Source: Candidatus Desulfobacillus denitrificans (GTDB lineage Bacteria; Pseudomonadota; Gammaproteobacteria; Burkholderiales; Rhodocyclaceae). Taken from it: a DNA stretch of 64,000 nucleotides. This document shows positions 1 to 8,534 of the stretch, piece after piece; within the stretch, counting starts at the first letter, position 1; every line of letters starts with the position of its first letter. The stretch is from positions 1,054,001 through 1,118,000 of the forward strand of contig AP021857.1 of NCBI GenBank assembly GCA_017347485.1. The letters are read 5' to 3'. A program made the translations under genes and the position numbers. The notes beneath the pieces were generated by a model. The model did not search any database, was not told the origin of the DNA, and saw only the letters and a list, made by a program, of their open reading frames with translations.

Positions 1-1
1 G

Positions 2-1108
2 GAGGCCGATGTGTACATGGCCTACGGCCGCGACGCGCAGGCGGAGGAAATCCTCCTCGACGCGCTCAAGACCGATCCGACCCGTACCGCCATTCACGTC
101 AAGTTGCTGGAGATCTACGCCGGCCGCAAGAACAACAAGCAGTTCGAGACCCTGGCCAGCGACTTGTATGCGCAGACGGGGGGCGTTGGCGTGGATTGGG
201 AAAAAGCCGCCGCGATGGGACAGAAGCTCGATCCGTCCAATCCGCTCTATGGCGGAAGCGCGGGCGGCGAGAAGCAGGCCATGCACACCGACACGACCGT
301 CATCGTCCAGCCCGGCGAAAAGCAGATGCGCGATACCTGGACCATGCCGGGGGAACTGAGCCAGATCTCCGAAGCCGTGGAAAAAGGTGGCACGGCTACC
401 GCGATCCTGGAAAAACCGGTTGAAGCAGCCGCGGCGGCGCCTGCCGCGGGGGCCCCGGCGCTGGATTTCGATCTCGACCTGGGTTCGCCCCCGCAGCCTG
501 TTGCGGCGCCGGCTGCACCGGCTGCTGCAGCGGCCGCGGCCCCAGCCGGCCTGGACTTCGACCTTGGGCTCGATTTCAAGCCGGCCGTCAGCAACGCCGC
601 CGAATACCATCCTGAAGCGACCGTGGTCATGAGTGCGTCTGCCGCAGCCCAGCAGCCGGCCGCCGATCTGGCGCTCGACATCAAACTCGACGAACCCGCG
701 CCGGCCGCGGCGGACGAAGGCATGCATTTCGATCTCGACCTGGGCGCCCCGGCTGCGCCTGCCGCACCGCCATCTGCCGAGGTGGTCGATCTCGAAAAAA
801 CCTTCGCCGGAGGCAGTGCGCTGGATTTCGACTTCAACATCGGCGCACCTCCGGCTGCGCCGGCGCCCAAGGCCGAGCCCGATATCGGCCTCGGCGCCAT
901 CAGCCCTGACCTCGGCCAGGTTGCGGCGGCCGTGCCCGCAGCCGACGTCCCCGCCGGCGACGAGGTGGCGACCAAACTCGAATTGGCCAAGGCCTACGAG
1001 GAGATGGGCGACAAGGAAGGCGCGCGCGAATTGCTGGGCGAAGTCGCCAAGGAAGGCAATGCCGAGCAGCAAGCCAAGGCGCAGAGCATGCTCGCCAAGC
1101 TGAGCTGA
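2..1108 (+). CDS. fimV: FimV C-terminal part (5' end outside window)
   Basis: This is the C-terminal part of a FimV/HubP-type polar scaffold protein, which links peptidoglycan to type IV pilus assembly and polar positioning. The reading frame is open from base 2, so the start lies upstream of the window. A TPR-like helical segment (about residues 1-60, with the motif YMAYGRDAQAEEIL) is followed by a long Ala/Pro-rich acidic linker carrying repeated LDFDLDLG-like blocks. It ends in the conserved FimV C-terminal helical motif (KLELAKAYEEMGD, then GARELLGEV). The LysM and transmembrane parts expected of the family are not visible because of the truncation. A strong terminator follows the stop codon. 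Confidence 0.9.
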   Translation, partial: EADVYMAYGRDAQAEEILLDALKTDPTRTAIHVKLLEIYAGRKNNKQFETLASDLYAQTGGVGVDWEKAAAMGQKLDPSNPLYGGSAGGEKQAMHTDTTVIVQPGEKQMRDTWTMPGELSQISEAVEKGGTATAILEKPVEAAAAAPAAGAPALDFDLDLGSPPQPVAAPAAPAAAAAAAPAGLDFDLGLDFKPAVSNAAEYHPEATVVMSASAAAQQPAADLALDIKLDEPAPAAADEGMHFDLDLGAPAAPAAPPSAEVVDLEKTFAGGSALDFDFNIGAPPAAPAPKAEPDIGLGAISPDLGQVAAAVPAADVPAGDEVATKLELAKAYEEMGDKEGARELLGEVAKEGNAEQQAKAQSMLAKLS

Positions 1109-1115
1109 GCGACCT

Positions 1116-1145
1116 GGCGGAGGGCGGCCTGCCCTCCGCCTTTTT
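1116..1145 (+). terminator. Rho-independent terminator after fimV
   Basis: A perfect 10-bp stem (GGCGGAGGGC paired with GCCCTCCGCC) closes a 5-nt loop and is followed by five T residues. It lies 8 bases after the fimV stop codon and only 9 bases before the next start codon. Confidence 0.9.
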
Positions 1146-1154
1146 ATCTTCCCG

Positions 1155-1763
1155 ATGCTGCACCCGACCGTTCGCCTCCTTGCCTGGGGCGTGGCGGCCG
1201 CGCTGGTTCATTGGCTGTCGTTGACTGGCTTGGCGCTGGCCTGTGCCGCGGCGCTGGCGGCAAGCGTGTGGCTGGCGCGGCCGCGGCTGTTCCTGTTGCT
1301 GAAGCGCACCCGCTGGCTGATCCTCACCCTGCTCACGCTGTTTGCCCTGACGACCCCGGGCATCTACCTGCTGCCCGTACTGGGCGATCTTGGCCCGACC
1401 GAGGAAGGGCTGCGGCTCGGCCTGGGGCACTTGCTGCGGCTTGTTTTCGTGCTGGCCAGCCTGGCCCTTCTCCTGCAGAGCACGGCGGCCGATGAACTGG
1501 TGGCCGGCGTCCATGACCTGATCCGTCCCTTGTCGTGGCTTGGTCTGGATCGCGGCCGCGTCGCGTTGCGCCTGATGCTGGTGTTGCATTATGTCGAACG
1601 GGCGCCGCCGGGCCGCCACTGGCGGGAATGGCTGCGGGGCGAGTCGGACGAGGGGGCGCCCCTGACGCTCCGTCTGCAAGTACGGTCTCTCGCCGCCGCC
1701 GATTTCGCCGTGCTGGCGGGACTGACTTTTGCCGTGGCCGCTTTCATCGGAATTGCATCGTGA
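1155..1763 (+). CDS. CbiQ/EcfT-like integral membrane protein
   Basis: A 202-residue hydrophobic protein with several membrane segments (about residues 5-40, 53-75 and 92-117, and one at the C-terminus). It ends in a more hydrophilic region that includes an RLMLVLHYVERA stretch. The overall pattern resembles the transmembrane T component (CbiQ/EcfT) of energy-coupling-factor transporters, but no ATPase or substrate-binding partner gene lies nearby, so the transport role is only an inference. The ATG at 1155 has no clear Shine-Dalgarno sequence and lies 9 bases after the fimV terminator. The stop codon overlaps the truA GTG in a GTGA junction, indicating translational coupling. Confidence 0.55.
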   Translation: MLHPTVRLLAWGVAAALVHWLSLTGLALACAAALAASVWLARPRLFLLLKRTRWLILTLLTLFALTTPGIYLLPVLGDLGPTEEGLRLGLGHLLRLVFVLASLALLLQSTAADELVAGVHDLIRPLSWLGLDRGRVALRLMLVLHYVERAPPGRHWREWLRGESDEGAPLTLRLQVRSLAAADFAVLAGLTFAVAAFIGIAS

Positions 1764-2554
1764 GAATTGTCCTGGGGCTCGAGTACGACGGCGCCGCCTT
1801 CGCCGGCTGGCAGACACAGCCGCAGGGCAACACCGTGCAGGATGCGGTGGAGCGGGCGCTGGCCGAAATCGCCGGCGCGCCGGTGCGCACGACCTGCGCC
1901 GGCCGCACCGATGCCGGGGTACATGCCGCGGCCCAGGTCGTGCATTTCGACACTCCGGCGGCCCGTCCGGAGAACGCCTGGGTGCGCGGCGTGAATGCGC
2001 ACCTGCCGGACAGCATCGCCGTGCGCTGGTCGCGCGTGGTGGCGGACGATTTCCATGCGCGCTTTTCCGCACGATCGCGCAGCTACCGCTACGTGCTGGT
2101 CAATCATGCCGTGCGTCCCGCCCTCATGCATGGCCGGGTCGGCTGGTTCCATCTGCCGCTCGACCTTGCGGCCATGCAGGCAGGTGCCGCGCATCTCGTC
2201 GGCGAACGGGATTTTTCCGCCTTCCGTGCCGTCGAGTGCCAGGCCAAGACGCCGGTGAAGACGCTGCACCGTGCGGAAGTGCGTCGGCAAGGCGACTGTG
2301 TCATTTTCGACTTTCACGCCAGCGCCTTTCTGCACCACATGGTGCGCAACATGGTCGGCGCCCTCGTCTATGTCGGCAAGGGTGCGCACCCGCCGGAATG
2401 GATCGCCGAACTGATCGCCAGCCGCGATCGCAGCCTGGCGGCGCCGACCTTTTCCCCCAATGGCCTGTATCTCTCCGGCGTCGAGTACGAGGCGCGCTGG
2501 CAGTTGCCCCTGAATGGCCGTATCATCGCGCCTTTCGATCCGCTTTCCCTCTGA
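1760..2554 (+). CDS. truA: tRNA pseudouridine(38-40) synthase TruA
   Basis: TruA converts uridines 38-40 in the tRNA anticodon arm to pseudouridine. The predicted protein has 264 residues, the usual family length. The catalytic Asp (about residue 51) lies in the RTDAGVHA motif, and the N-terminal LEYDGAAFAGWQ signature and the C-terminal FLHHMVRNMVGAL motif are present. The GTG start at 1760 is chosen because it forms a GTGA overlap with the upstream stop and places the conserved N-terminus immediately after it. trpF follows within 2 bases of the stop, so this is one operon. Confidence 0.95.
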   Translation: MRIVLGLEYDGAAFAGWQTQPQGNTVQDAVERALAEIAGAPVRTTCAGRTDAGVHAAAQVVHFDTPAARPENAWVRGVNAHLPDSIAVRWSRVVADDFHARFSARSRSYRYVLVNHAVRPALMHGRVGWFHLPLDLAAMQAGAAHLVGERDFSAFRAVECQAKTPVKTLHRAEVRRQGDCVIFDFHASAFLHHMVRNMVGALVYVGKGAHPPEWIAELIASRDRSLAAPTFSPNGLYLSGVEYEARWQLPLNGRIIAPFDPLSL

Positions 2555-2556
2555 CA

Positions 2557-3180
2557 TTGCCCCGCACCCGCATCAAGATCTGCGGCATCACCCGTCCCGA
2601 GGATGCCCGCGCCGCGGTCGAACTGGGCGCGGATGCCCTCGGCCTGGTCTTCAACGAGCCCAGCCCGCGCCATGTCAGCCTCGAGCAGGCTTGGGAGATC
2701 GCCCGCGTCGTGCCGCCCTTCGTCACCCTGGTCGGCCTGTTCGTGAACGAGACCAAGCTCACGGTGCGCCGCGTCATGGAGGCGGTGCCGATCCAGCTGC
2801 TGCAGTTTCACGGCGACGAGGAAGAGTCGTTCTGCCGTTCCTTCCATGCCCCGTACATAAAAGCGGCGCGGGTGAGGCCGGGCCTCGATTTGGTAAAATA
2901 CGCAGAGTCCTATCCCACTGCGCAGGGCCTGTTGCTCGACGCCTACGTCGAGGGCTACGGCGGCGGCGGCAAGACCTTCGACTGGTCGCTGATCCCGCCG
3001 AGCCTGCCGCTGCCGGTGATCCTGTCGGGCGGCCTGGAGGCCGGCAATGTGGCCGAGGCGGTGCATGCCGTGCGGCCGTGGGCGGTGGATGTCAGCAGCG
3101 GGGTGGAAGCCGCCAAGGGAATCAAGGACGCTGGCAAAATCGCCGCGTTCATAGCTGGAGTAAAGCATGCAGATGTATGA
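2557..3180 (+). CDS. trpF: Phosphoribosylanthranilate isomerase
   Basis: TrpF performs the Amadori rearrangement of phosphoribosylanthranilate in tryptophan biosynthesis. The protein has 207 residues in a single (beta/alpha)8 barrel. The catalytic Cys (about residue 9, KICGIT) and catalytic Asp (about residue 128, LLLDAY) are present, as are the phosphate-binding LSGGL and DVSSGVE motifs. There is no ATG at the expected position. The TTG at 2557, two bases after the truA stop, is the start that preserves the conserved beginning RIKICGIT. The 3' end overlaps the trpB start by 14 bases. Order F-B-A places three late tryptophan genes together. Confidence 0.93.
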   Translation: MPRTRIKICGITRPEDARAAVELGADALGLVFNEPSPRHVSLEQAWEIARVVPPFVTLVGLFVNETKLTVRRVMEAVPIQLLQFHGDEEESFCRSFHAPYIKAARVRPGLDLVKYAESYPTAQGLLLDAYVEGYGGGGKTFDWSLIPPSLPLPVILSGGLEAGNVAEAVHAVRPWAVDVSSGVEAAKGIKDAGKIAAFIAGVKHADV

Positions 3181-4366
3181 CCTGCCCGATGCGCGCGGCC
3201 ATTTCGGCCCCTACGGCGGCACCTTCGTCGCCGAGACGCTGATCGAGGCGCTCGACGAGCTCAAACGCGCCTACGCCGAAGCCCGCGCCGATCCTGCTTT
3301 CAAGGCCGAGTTCGAGTACGAACTCCAGCACTACGTCGGCCGTCCCAGTCCGATCTATCACGCGAAACGCTGGTCGGAGCTGCTCGGCGGGGCGCAGATC
3401 TACCTCAAGCGCGAGGATCTCAACCACACCGGCGCGCACAAGGTGAACAACTGCATCGGCCAGGCCATGCTGGCGCGCCGCATGGGCAAGCCGCGCGTCA
3501 TCGCCGAGACCGGCGCCGGACAGCACGGCGTCGCCACCGCCACCGTCGCCGCCCGCTACGGCATGGAATGCGTGGTCTACATGGGCAGCGAGGACGTCAA
3601 GCGCCAGGCCGCCAACGTCTACCGCATGAAGCTGCTCGGCGCCCGCGTGGTGCCGGTGGAATCCGGCTCGAAGACGCTGAAAGACGCGCTGAACGAGGCC
3701 ATGCGCGACTGGGTGACCAACGTCGGCAATACCTTTTACATCATCGGCACCGTGGCCGGCCCGCATCCCTACCCGATGATGGTGCGCGACTTCCAGTCGG
3801 TGATTGGCGAGGAGTGTCGCGTGCAGATGCCGGAACTGGCGGGACGCCAGCCGGACGTCGTCATCGCTTGCGTCGGCGGCGGCTCCAATGCCATGGGCAT
3901 TTTCTACGACTATATCCCCGATGAATCCGTGAAGCTGGTCGGCGTCGAGGCGGCCGGCTACGGCCTGGCCAGCGGCCATCACGCCGCCTCGCTGGTCGCC
4001 GGCAGGCCCGGCGTGCTGCACGGCAACCGCACCTATCTGCTGCAGGACGAGAACGGCCAGATCATAGAGACGCACTCGGTTTCCGCCGGACTCGACTATC
4101 CCGGCGTCGGCCCTGAGCACGCCTGGCTGAAGGACAGCCACCGCGCCGACTATGTCGCCGTCACCGACGACGAGGCGCTGGCCGCCTTCCATGCCCTGTG
4201 CCGCTACGAGGGCATCATCCCGGCGCTGGAGTCCGCGCACGCACTGGCCTACGCCGCCAGGCTGGCGCCGACGCTGCCGAAGGACAAGCTGCTGCTGGTG
4301 AACCTCTCCGGCCGCGGCGACAAGGACATGCACACCGTGGCGGAGAAATCGGGAATCCAGTTCTAA
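3167..4366 (+). CDS. trpB: Tryptophan synthase beta chain
   Basis: TrpB is the PLP-dependent beta subunit that condenses indole with serine to give tryptophan, working with TrpA as an alpha2-beta2 complex. The protein has 399 residues. The PLP-binding Lys (about residue 92) lies in HTGAHKVNN, the GGGSNA phosphate-binding loop is near residue 236, and the SGRGDKD motif is at the C-terminus. The start overlaps trpF. A second in-frame ATG two codons downstream is an alternative start. A GGAG-like ribosome site lies about 10 bases upstream. Confidence 0.97.
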   Translation: MQMYDLPDARGHFGPYGGTFVAETLIEALDELKRAYAEARADPAFKAEFEYELQHYVGRPSPIYHAKRWSELLGGAQIYLKREDLNHTGAHKVNNCIGQAMLARRMGKPRVIAETGAGQHGVATATVAARYGMECVVYMGSEDVKRQAANVYRMKLLGARVVPVESGSKTLKDALNEAMRDWVTNVGNTFYIIGTVAGPHPYPMMVRDFQSVIGEECRVQMPELAGRQPDVVIACVGGGSNAMGIFYDYIPDESVKLVGVEAAGYGLASGHHAASLVAGRPGVLHGNRTYLLQDENGQIIETHSVSAGLDYPGVGPEHAWLKDSHRADYVAVTDDEALAAFHALCRYEGIIPALESAHALAYAARLAPTLPKDKLLLVNLSGRGDKDMHTVAEKSGIQF

Positions 4367-5187
4367 TGTCGCGCATCCGGAAAACCTTCGAGCAACTCGC
4401 CGGTCGGGGGCGCAAGGCCCTGATCCCCTTCATCACCGCCGGCGATCCCGAGCCCGCCCAAACCCTGCCGCTGATGCGTGCGCTGGTGGCCGGCGGCGCC
4501 GACATCATCGAGCTGGGCGTGCCCTTTTCCGACCCGATGGCGGACGGCCCGACCATCCAGCGCGCCTCCGAACGGGCGCTCAAGCATGGCATGTCGCTAC
4601 GCCGGGTGCTCGCCATCGTGCGTGAATTCCGTGCCGGCGATGTCGACACACCGGTGGTGCTGATGGGCTATGCCAATCCGATCGAGGCGATGGGGATCGA
4701 CGCCTTCGCCGCCGAGGCGAAGCAGGTGGGTGTGGATGGCGTGCTGGTGGTGGATTACCCGCCGGAGGAGTGTGCGGACTTCGCGGCAAAGCTAAAGGCC
4801 GTCGGCCTCGATCCGATATTCCTGCTGGCGCCGACATCGACCGACGAGCGCTTCGGCCAGGTGGCCGAGGTCGGCAGCGGCTACATCTACTACGTTTCGC
4901 TGAAGGGCGTCACCGGCGCCGGGCATCTCGATCTCGACGAAGTGGCGCGGCGCATTCCGGCCATCCGCCAGAAGGTCGGCATGCCGGTCGGCGTCGGCTT
5001 CGGCATCCGCGACGCTGCAAGCGCGCGGCGCATCGCCGCCGTGGCCGACGCGGTGGTGATCGGTAGCCGCATCATCGAGGAGATCGAGAAAAGCCCGCGC
5101 GAGCAGGCTGCCGTTAATGTCACGGCATTCCTGCGCGGCATCCGCGCTGCGCTCGACGAGCCGGCCGTTTCCAAGGAGGCGTCATGA
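4366..5187 (+). CDS. trpA: Tryptophan synthase alpha chain
   Basis: TrpA cleaves indole-3-glycerol phosphate to indole and glyceraldehyde 3-phosphate, channelling indole to TrpB. The protein has 273 residues. The catalytic Glu49 ([10 protein letters not shown]) and Asp60 are at the same positions as in the enterobacterial enzyme, and the C-terminal phosphate-binding GFGI motif is present. The ATG shares one base with the trpB stop (TAATG). The gene overlaps accD by 4 bases in an ATGA junction. Confidence 0.97.
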   Translation: MSRIRKTFEQLAGRGRKALIPFITAGDPEPAQTLPLMRALVAGGADIIELGVPFSDPMADGPTIQRASERALKHGMSLRRVLAIVREFRAGDVDTPVVLMGYANPIEAMGIDAFAAEAKQVGVDGVLVVDYPPEECADFAAKLKAVGLDPIFLLAPTSTDERFGQVAEVGSGYIYYVSLKGVTGAGHLDLDEVARRIPAIRQKVGMPVGVGFGIRDAASARRIAAVADAVVIGSRIIEEIEKSPREQAAVNVTAFLRGIRAALDEPAVSKEAS

Positions 5188-6044
5188 GCTGGTTGCAAAA
5201 GCTGCTCCCGCCCAAGATCAAGCGCGCCGAAGGTGCCAAGAAATCGATCCCCGAGGGCCTCTGGTGCAAGTGCCCGAGCTGCGAGGCCACGCTCTATAGC
5301 TCGGATCTCGAGAAGAACCTCGGCGTCTGCCCCAAGTGCGGGCATCACCATCGCCTGGGTGCCCGCGCCCGGCTCGATCTGCTGCTCGACCCCGAAGGCC
5401 GCTTCGAGATCGGCGCCGAGGTGCTGCCGGTCGATCCGCTCAAGTTCAAGGACAGCAAGCGCTATCCGGAGCGGCTCAACGCCGCCGTAGACGAGACCGA
5501 GGAGGGCGACGCGCTGGTGGTGATGCAGGGCGCGGTGAAGACCCTGCCGCTGGTGGTTGCCGCCTTCGAGTTCGACTTCATGGGCGGCTCGATGGGCTCG
5601 GTGGTTGGCGAACGCTTCGTGCGCGGCGTGCGCACGGCCGTCGAGCAGCAGATGCCCTTCGTCTGCATCACCGCCACCGGCGGGGCGCGCATGCAGGAGG
5701 GGCTCTTTTCGCTGATGCAGATGGCGAAGACCACGGCGGCCGTGACGCAGCTCTCCGCCAACCGCCTGGCCTTCATTTCCATACTGACCGACCCGACCAT
5801 GGGCGGCGTCTCCGCCAGCTTCGCCTTCGTCGCCGACGTCGTCATCGCCGAGCCCGGGGCGCTGATCGGCTTTGCCGGCCCGCGCGTCATCGAGCAGACG
5901 GTGCGCGAGAAGCTGCCGGAGGGCTTCCAGCGCGCCGAGTTCCTCCTTGAAAAGGGCGCTCTCGACATGATCGTCGACCGGCGCGAGATGCGCGACAAGC
6001 TGGCCGCGCTGCTGACCCTGCTGCAGAAGATTCCCGCGGTCTGA
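5184..6044 (+). CDS. accD: Acetyl-CoA carboxylase carboxyltransferase beta subunit
   Basis: AccD is the beta subunit of the carboxyltransferase that transfers CO2 from carboxybiotin to acetyl-CoA, the first step of fatty acid synthesis. The protein has 286 residues. The N-terminal zinc ribbon is visible as Cys30/Cys33 (CPSC) and Cys49/Cys52 (CPKC). The crotonase-like core carries GGARMQEG and MGGVSASFA motifs. Its partner gene accA is elsewhere in the window (19098). Coupling to trpA is by ATGA overlap, an arrangement common in proteobacteria. Confidence 0.97.
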   Translation: MSWLQKLLPPKIKRAEGAKKSIPEGLWCKCPSCEATLYSSDLEKNLGVCPKCGHHHRLGARARLDLLLDPEGRFEIGAEVLPVDPLKFKDSKRYPERLNAAVDETEEGDALVVMQGAVKTLPLVVAAFEFDFMGGSMGSVVGERFVRGVRTAVEQQMPFVCITATGGARMQEGLFSLMQMAKTTAAVTQLSANRLAFISILTDPTMGGVSASFAFVADVVIAEPGALIGFAGPRVIEQTVREKLPEGFQRAEFLLEKGALDMIVDRREMRDKLAALLTLLQKIPAV

Positions 6045-6046
6045 TC

Positions 6047-7336
6047 CTGACGCCCCTCTCTCACTTCACGCTGCAAGACTGGCTGGCGCACATCGAGCGG
6101 CTGCACGCACGGCCCGTCGCGCTAGGGCTCGAGCGCGTCCTGGCCATGAAGCGCGCGCTCGGCGCGGAACAGACCGTGCCGCTGATTACCGTCGGCGGCA
6201 CCAACGGCAAGGGCTCGACCTGCGCCATGCTGGAGCGCATCCTGCTCAGCGCGGGCTACCGCGTCGGCCTGTACACCTCGCCGCATCTGCTGGTGTACAA
6301 CGAGCGGGTGCGCATCAACGGCGAGCCGGCCCCGGACGCGGCGCTGTGCGCTGCCTTCTCGCGGGTGGAAGCCGCGCGCGGCGAGACCCCACTGACCTAC
6401 TTCGAGTTCGGCACGCTGGCCGCATGGCAGGCCTTCGCCGCGGCCGGCGTCGACGTCGTCATCCTCGAAGTCGGCCTGGGCGGCCGGCTCGACGCCGTGA
6501 ACGCCTTCGATGCCGATTGCGCGGTCGTCGCCTCCATCGATCTCGACCACATGGATTATCTCGGCGAGACACGCGAGGCGATCGGCTTCGAGAAGGCCGG
6601 CATCTTCCGCGCCCGCCGTCCGGCCATCGTCGGCGATGCGCAGCCACCGCAGCGACTGCTCGACCACGCCGCTGCGATCGGCGCCGACCTGCAGGTACTG
6701 GGGCGGGACTTCGGTTTCCTGGCCGAGCCGGGGCAGTGGGCCTATTGGGGACGCCGCGGCCGGCGCGGCGGCCTCGCCTATCCGGCACTGCGCGGCGCCG
6801 TCCAGCTGGTGAATGCCAGCACGGCGATCGCGGCGCTGGAGGCGCTGGCGGAGCGACTGCCGGTATCGATGCAGGATGTCCGGCGCGGCCTGATCGAGGT
6901 CGAGCTGCCCGGCCGCTTTCAGGTCCTGCCGGGCCGCCCCACCGTGGTGCTGGATGTCGGCCACAATCCGCAGGCCGCCGGCGTGCTGGCCGACAACCTC
7001 GGCAGCATGGCGTTTCATCCAAATACCTGGGCGGTGTTCGGCATGCTGGCCGACAAGGACGTCGCCGGCGTCGTCGGGCGCGTCAAGGACAGGATCGACC
7101 ACTGGCTCGTCGCCACCTTGCCCGGTCCGCGCGGCATGGCGGCGGGGGCGCTGGCCGAACTGCTGGAAGCGCATGGCGCCAAGGCGGCCGCCTGCTTCGA
7201 TTCGCCCGCCGAAGCGTATCGCGCCGCAAGAGAGAAGGCGGGGGAAAATGATAGAATTGCCGCCTTCGGTTCCTTCCTCACCGTGGCCGATGTGCTGCAC
7301 ACGATAGACGATGAGCGAAAACGACGCACAACTTGA
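6047..7336 (+). CDS. folC: Folylpolyglutamate/dihydrofolate synthase, probable CTG start
   Basis: FolC adds glutamate to dihydropteroate and extends the glutamate tail of folates, using ATP. The P-loop GGTNGKGST lies about 50 residues from the proposed start, and Mur-ligase-type motifs (YFEFGTLAAW, EVGLGGRLDAVN, DLDHMDYLG) follow. The first ATG (6146) would remove the conserved N-terminal helix WLAHIERLH..LGLERV, which is encoded upstream in the same frame without a stop codon. No ATG, GTG or TTG exists between the accD stop and that helix, so a CTG at 6047, or at 6041 overlapping the accD stop, is the likely start. Length from 6047 is 429 residues, normal for FolC. The 3' end overlaps the SPOR gene by 26 bases. 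Confidence 0.9.
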   Translation: MTPLSHFTLQDWLAHIERLHARPVALGLERVLAMKRALGAEQTVPLITVGGTNGKGSTCAMLERILLSAGYRVGLYTSPHLLVYNERVRINGEPAPDAALCAAFSRVEAARGETPLTYFEFGTLAAWQAFAAAGVDVVILEVGLGGRLDAVNAFDADCAVVASIDLDHMDYLGETREAIGFEKAGIFRARRPAIVGDAQPPQRLLDHAAAIGADLQVLGRDFGFLAEPGQWAYWGRRGRRGGLAYPALRGAVQLVNASTAIAALEALAERLPVSMQDVRRGLIEVELPGRFQVLPGRPTVVLDVGHNPQAAGVLADNLGSMAFHPNTWAVFGMLADKDVAGVVGRVKDRIDHWLVATLPGPRGMAAGALAELLEAHGAKAAACFDSPAEAYRAAREKAGENDRIAAFGSFLTVADVLHTIDDERKRRTT

Positions 7337-8033
7337 GCTGAAGAAGCGCGCGCGCCGCCGTCTCGTCGGGGCCGCCGCCCTGGCGGTCCTGGCCGCAATC
7401 GTGCTGCCGATGGTCATGGACCAGACACCCAAGCAGCAGCCGGCGCAGGACATCCAGATACGCATTCCCGCCCAGGATGCCGGCTCATTTACCTCCCGCA
7501 TCCTCCCGGTCAAGCCGGGGTCGACGCCGACGCCGCTGCCGCCGACAGCAGCCCCGGAGGCGAAACCCGCGGAGACAGTCAGGCAGGCTGCGGTCCCTCC
7601 TGCCAAGGCAGAGGCCAAGGCCGACACCAGGCCCGAACCGAAAGCCGAGCCCAAGGCGTCCCAGAAGCCTGCGGAAAAGCCGGCGGCCGCCAAGGCGGAA
7701 GTCAGTCCCGCCCATACGGCGACCAGGCCTGCCGAGGTCAAGGCTGTCGAGAAAAAGCCCGAGGAGGCCAAGGCCAAGCCGTCGCCCGCCCTCTCGAACG
7801 GAGAGCAGTGGGTGGTCCAGCTCGGCGCCTACCGCGACCAGGCGAATGTCCGCAATCTGGCGACCAAGCTGAAGCAGCAGGGCTACAATTTTTATACGGA
7901 AGTCCTGCCTTCGCCGGACGGCAGCGATCGGACCCGAGTGAGGGCCGGACCTTTCCCAAGCAAGGAGGCCGCCGAGGCGGCGCGGGAGCGCATCAAGCGC
8001 ATCGGCGTGGATGGCGTCGTTGCGCAGAAGTAA
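7311..8033 (+). CDS. SPOR-domain protein, DedD-like
   Basis: A 240-residue single-pass inner-membrane protein with a short basic cytoplasmic N-terminus, a membrane segment at about residues 18-36, and a long Pro/Ala/Lys-rich periplasmic linker. A C-terminal SPOR domain follows (about residues 160-240; WVVQLGAYRDQANVRNLA to VRAGPFPSKEAA). SPOR domains bind denuded septal peptidoglycan, and DedD helps cell constriction. The position between folC and cvpA matches dedD in other proteobacteria, so DedD is the likely identity, although the linker is too variable to prove orthology. Confidence 0.85.
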   Translation: MSENDAQLELKKRARRRLVGAAALAVLAAIVLPMVMDQTPKQQPAQDIQIRIPAQDAGSFTSRILPVKPGSTPTPLPPTAAPEAKPAETVRQAAVPPAKAEAKADTRPEPKAEPKASQKPAEKPAAAKAEVSPAHTATRPAEVKAVEKKPEEAKAKPSPALSNGEQWVVQLGAYRDQANVRNLATKLKQQGYNFYTEVLPSPDGSDRTRVRAGPFPSKEAAEAARERIKRIGVDGVVAQK

Positions 8034-8039
8034 GCGGCA

Positions 8040-8531
8040 GTGACGGCGTTCGATTACGCTGTCCTGGCGATCTTAGCCGCCTCTGTCGCGCTCGGCGCCT
8101 GGCGCGGACTGGTGAGCGAGGTGCTCGCCCTGGCTGCCTGGGTGTTGGCGATCCTGGCCGGGCGTGCCCTGGCGCCGGACATGGCGCCGGTGTTCGCGGA
8201 TTGGCTGAAAGAAACGGCCTGGCAGTACGCGGCGGCTTTCGCGGCGATTGCCGTCGCGGTGCTGGTGACGGTGGCCTTGCTGCGTTTCACCCTTTCGAAG
8301 CTGCTGCGGGCGATCGGGCTGGGGCCGCTGGACCGCTTCCTTGGCGCGGTGTTCGGCGTCGCGCGGGGCGTGCTGGTGGTGTGGTTGTGCGTGCTGATCG
8401 GCGGCCTGACGGCACTGCCGCAGCAGGCGTGGTGGCGGCAGGCCTGGCTGGCGCCGCCGTTGGAAACCGCAGTGCTGGCGGCCAGGCCCTGGCTGCCGCC
8501 GGCGGTGGCAAAGCGCATACGCTATAGGTGA
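8040..8531 (+). CDS. cvpA: CvpA family membrane protein
   Basis: A 163-residue protein with four predicted membrane segments, starting with FDYAVLAILAASVALGAWRGL, the typical CvpA beginning. The family is linked to colicin V production and envelope homeostasis, and its biochemical role is not established. The GTG start at 8040 lies 6 bases after the SPOR gene stop. purF follows after 3 bases, the conserved cvpA-purF pair. The family signature RFLGAVFGVARGVLVV is present around residues 98-114. Confidence 0.9.
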   Translation: MTAFDYAVLAILAASVALGAWRGLVSEVLALAAWVLAILAGRALAPDMAPVFADWLKETAWQYAAAFAAIAVAVLVTVALLRFTLSKLLRAIGLGPLDRFLGAVFGVARGVLVVWLCVLIGGLTALPQQAWWRQAWLAPPLETAVLAARPWLPPAVAKRIRYR

Positions 8532-8534
8532 GAC

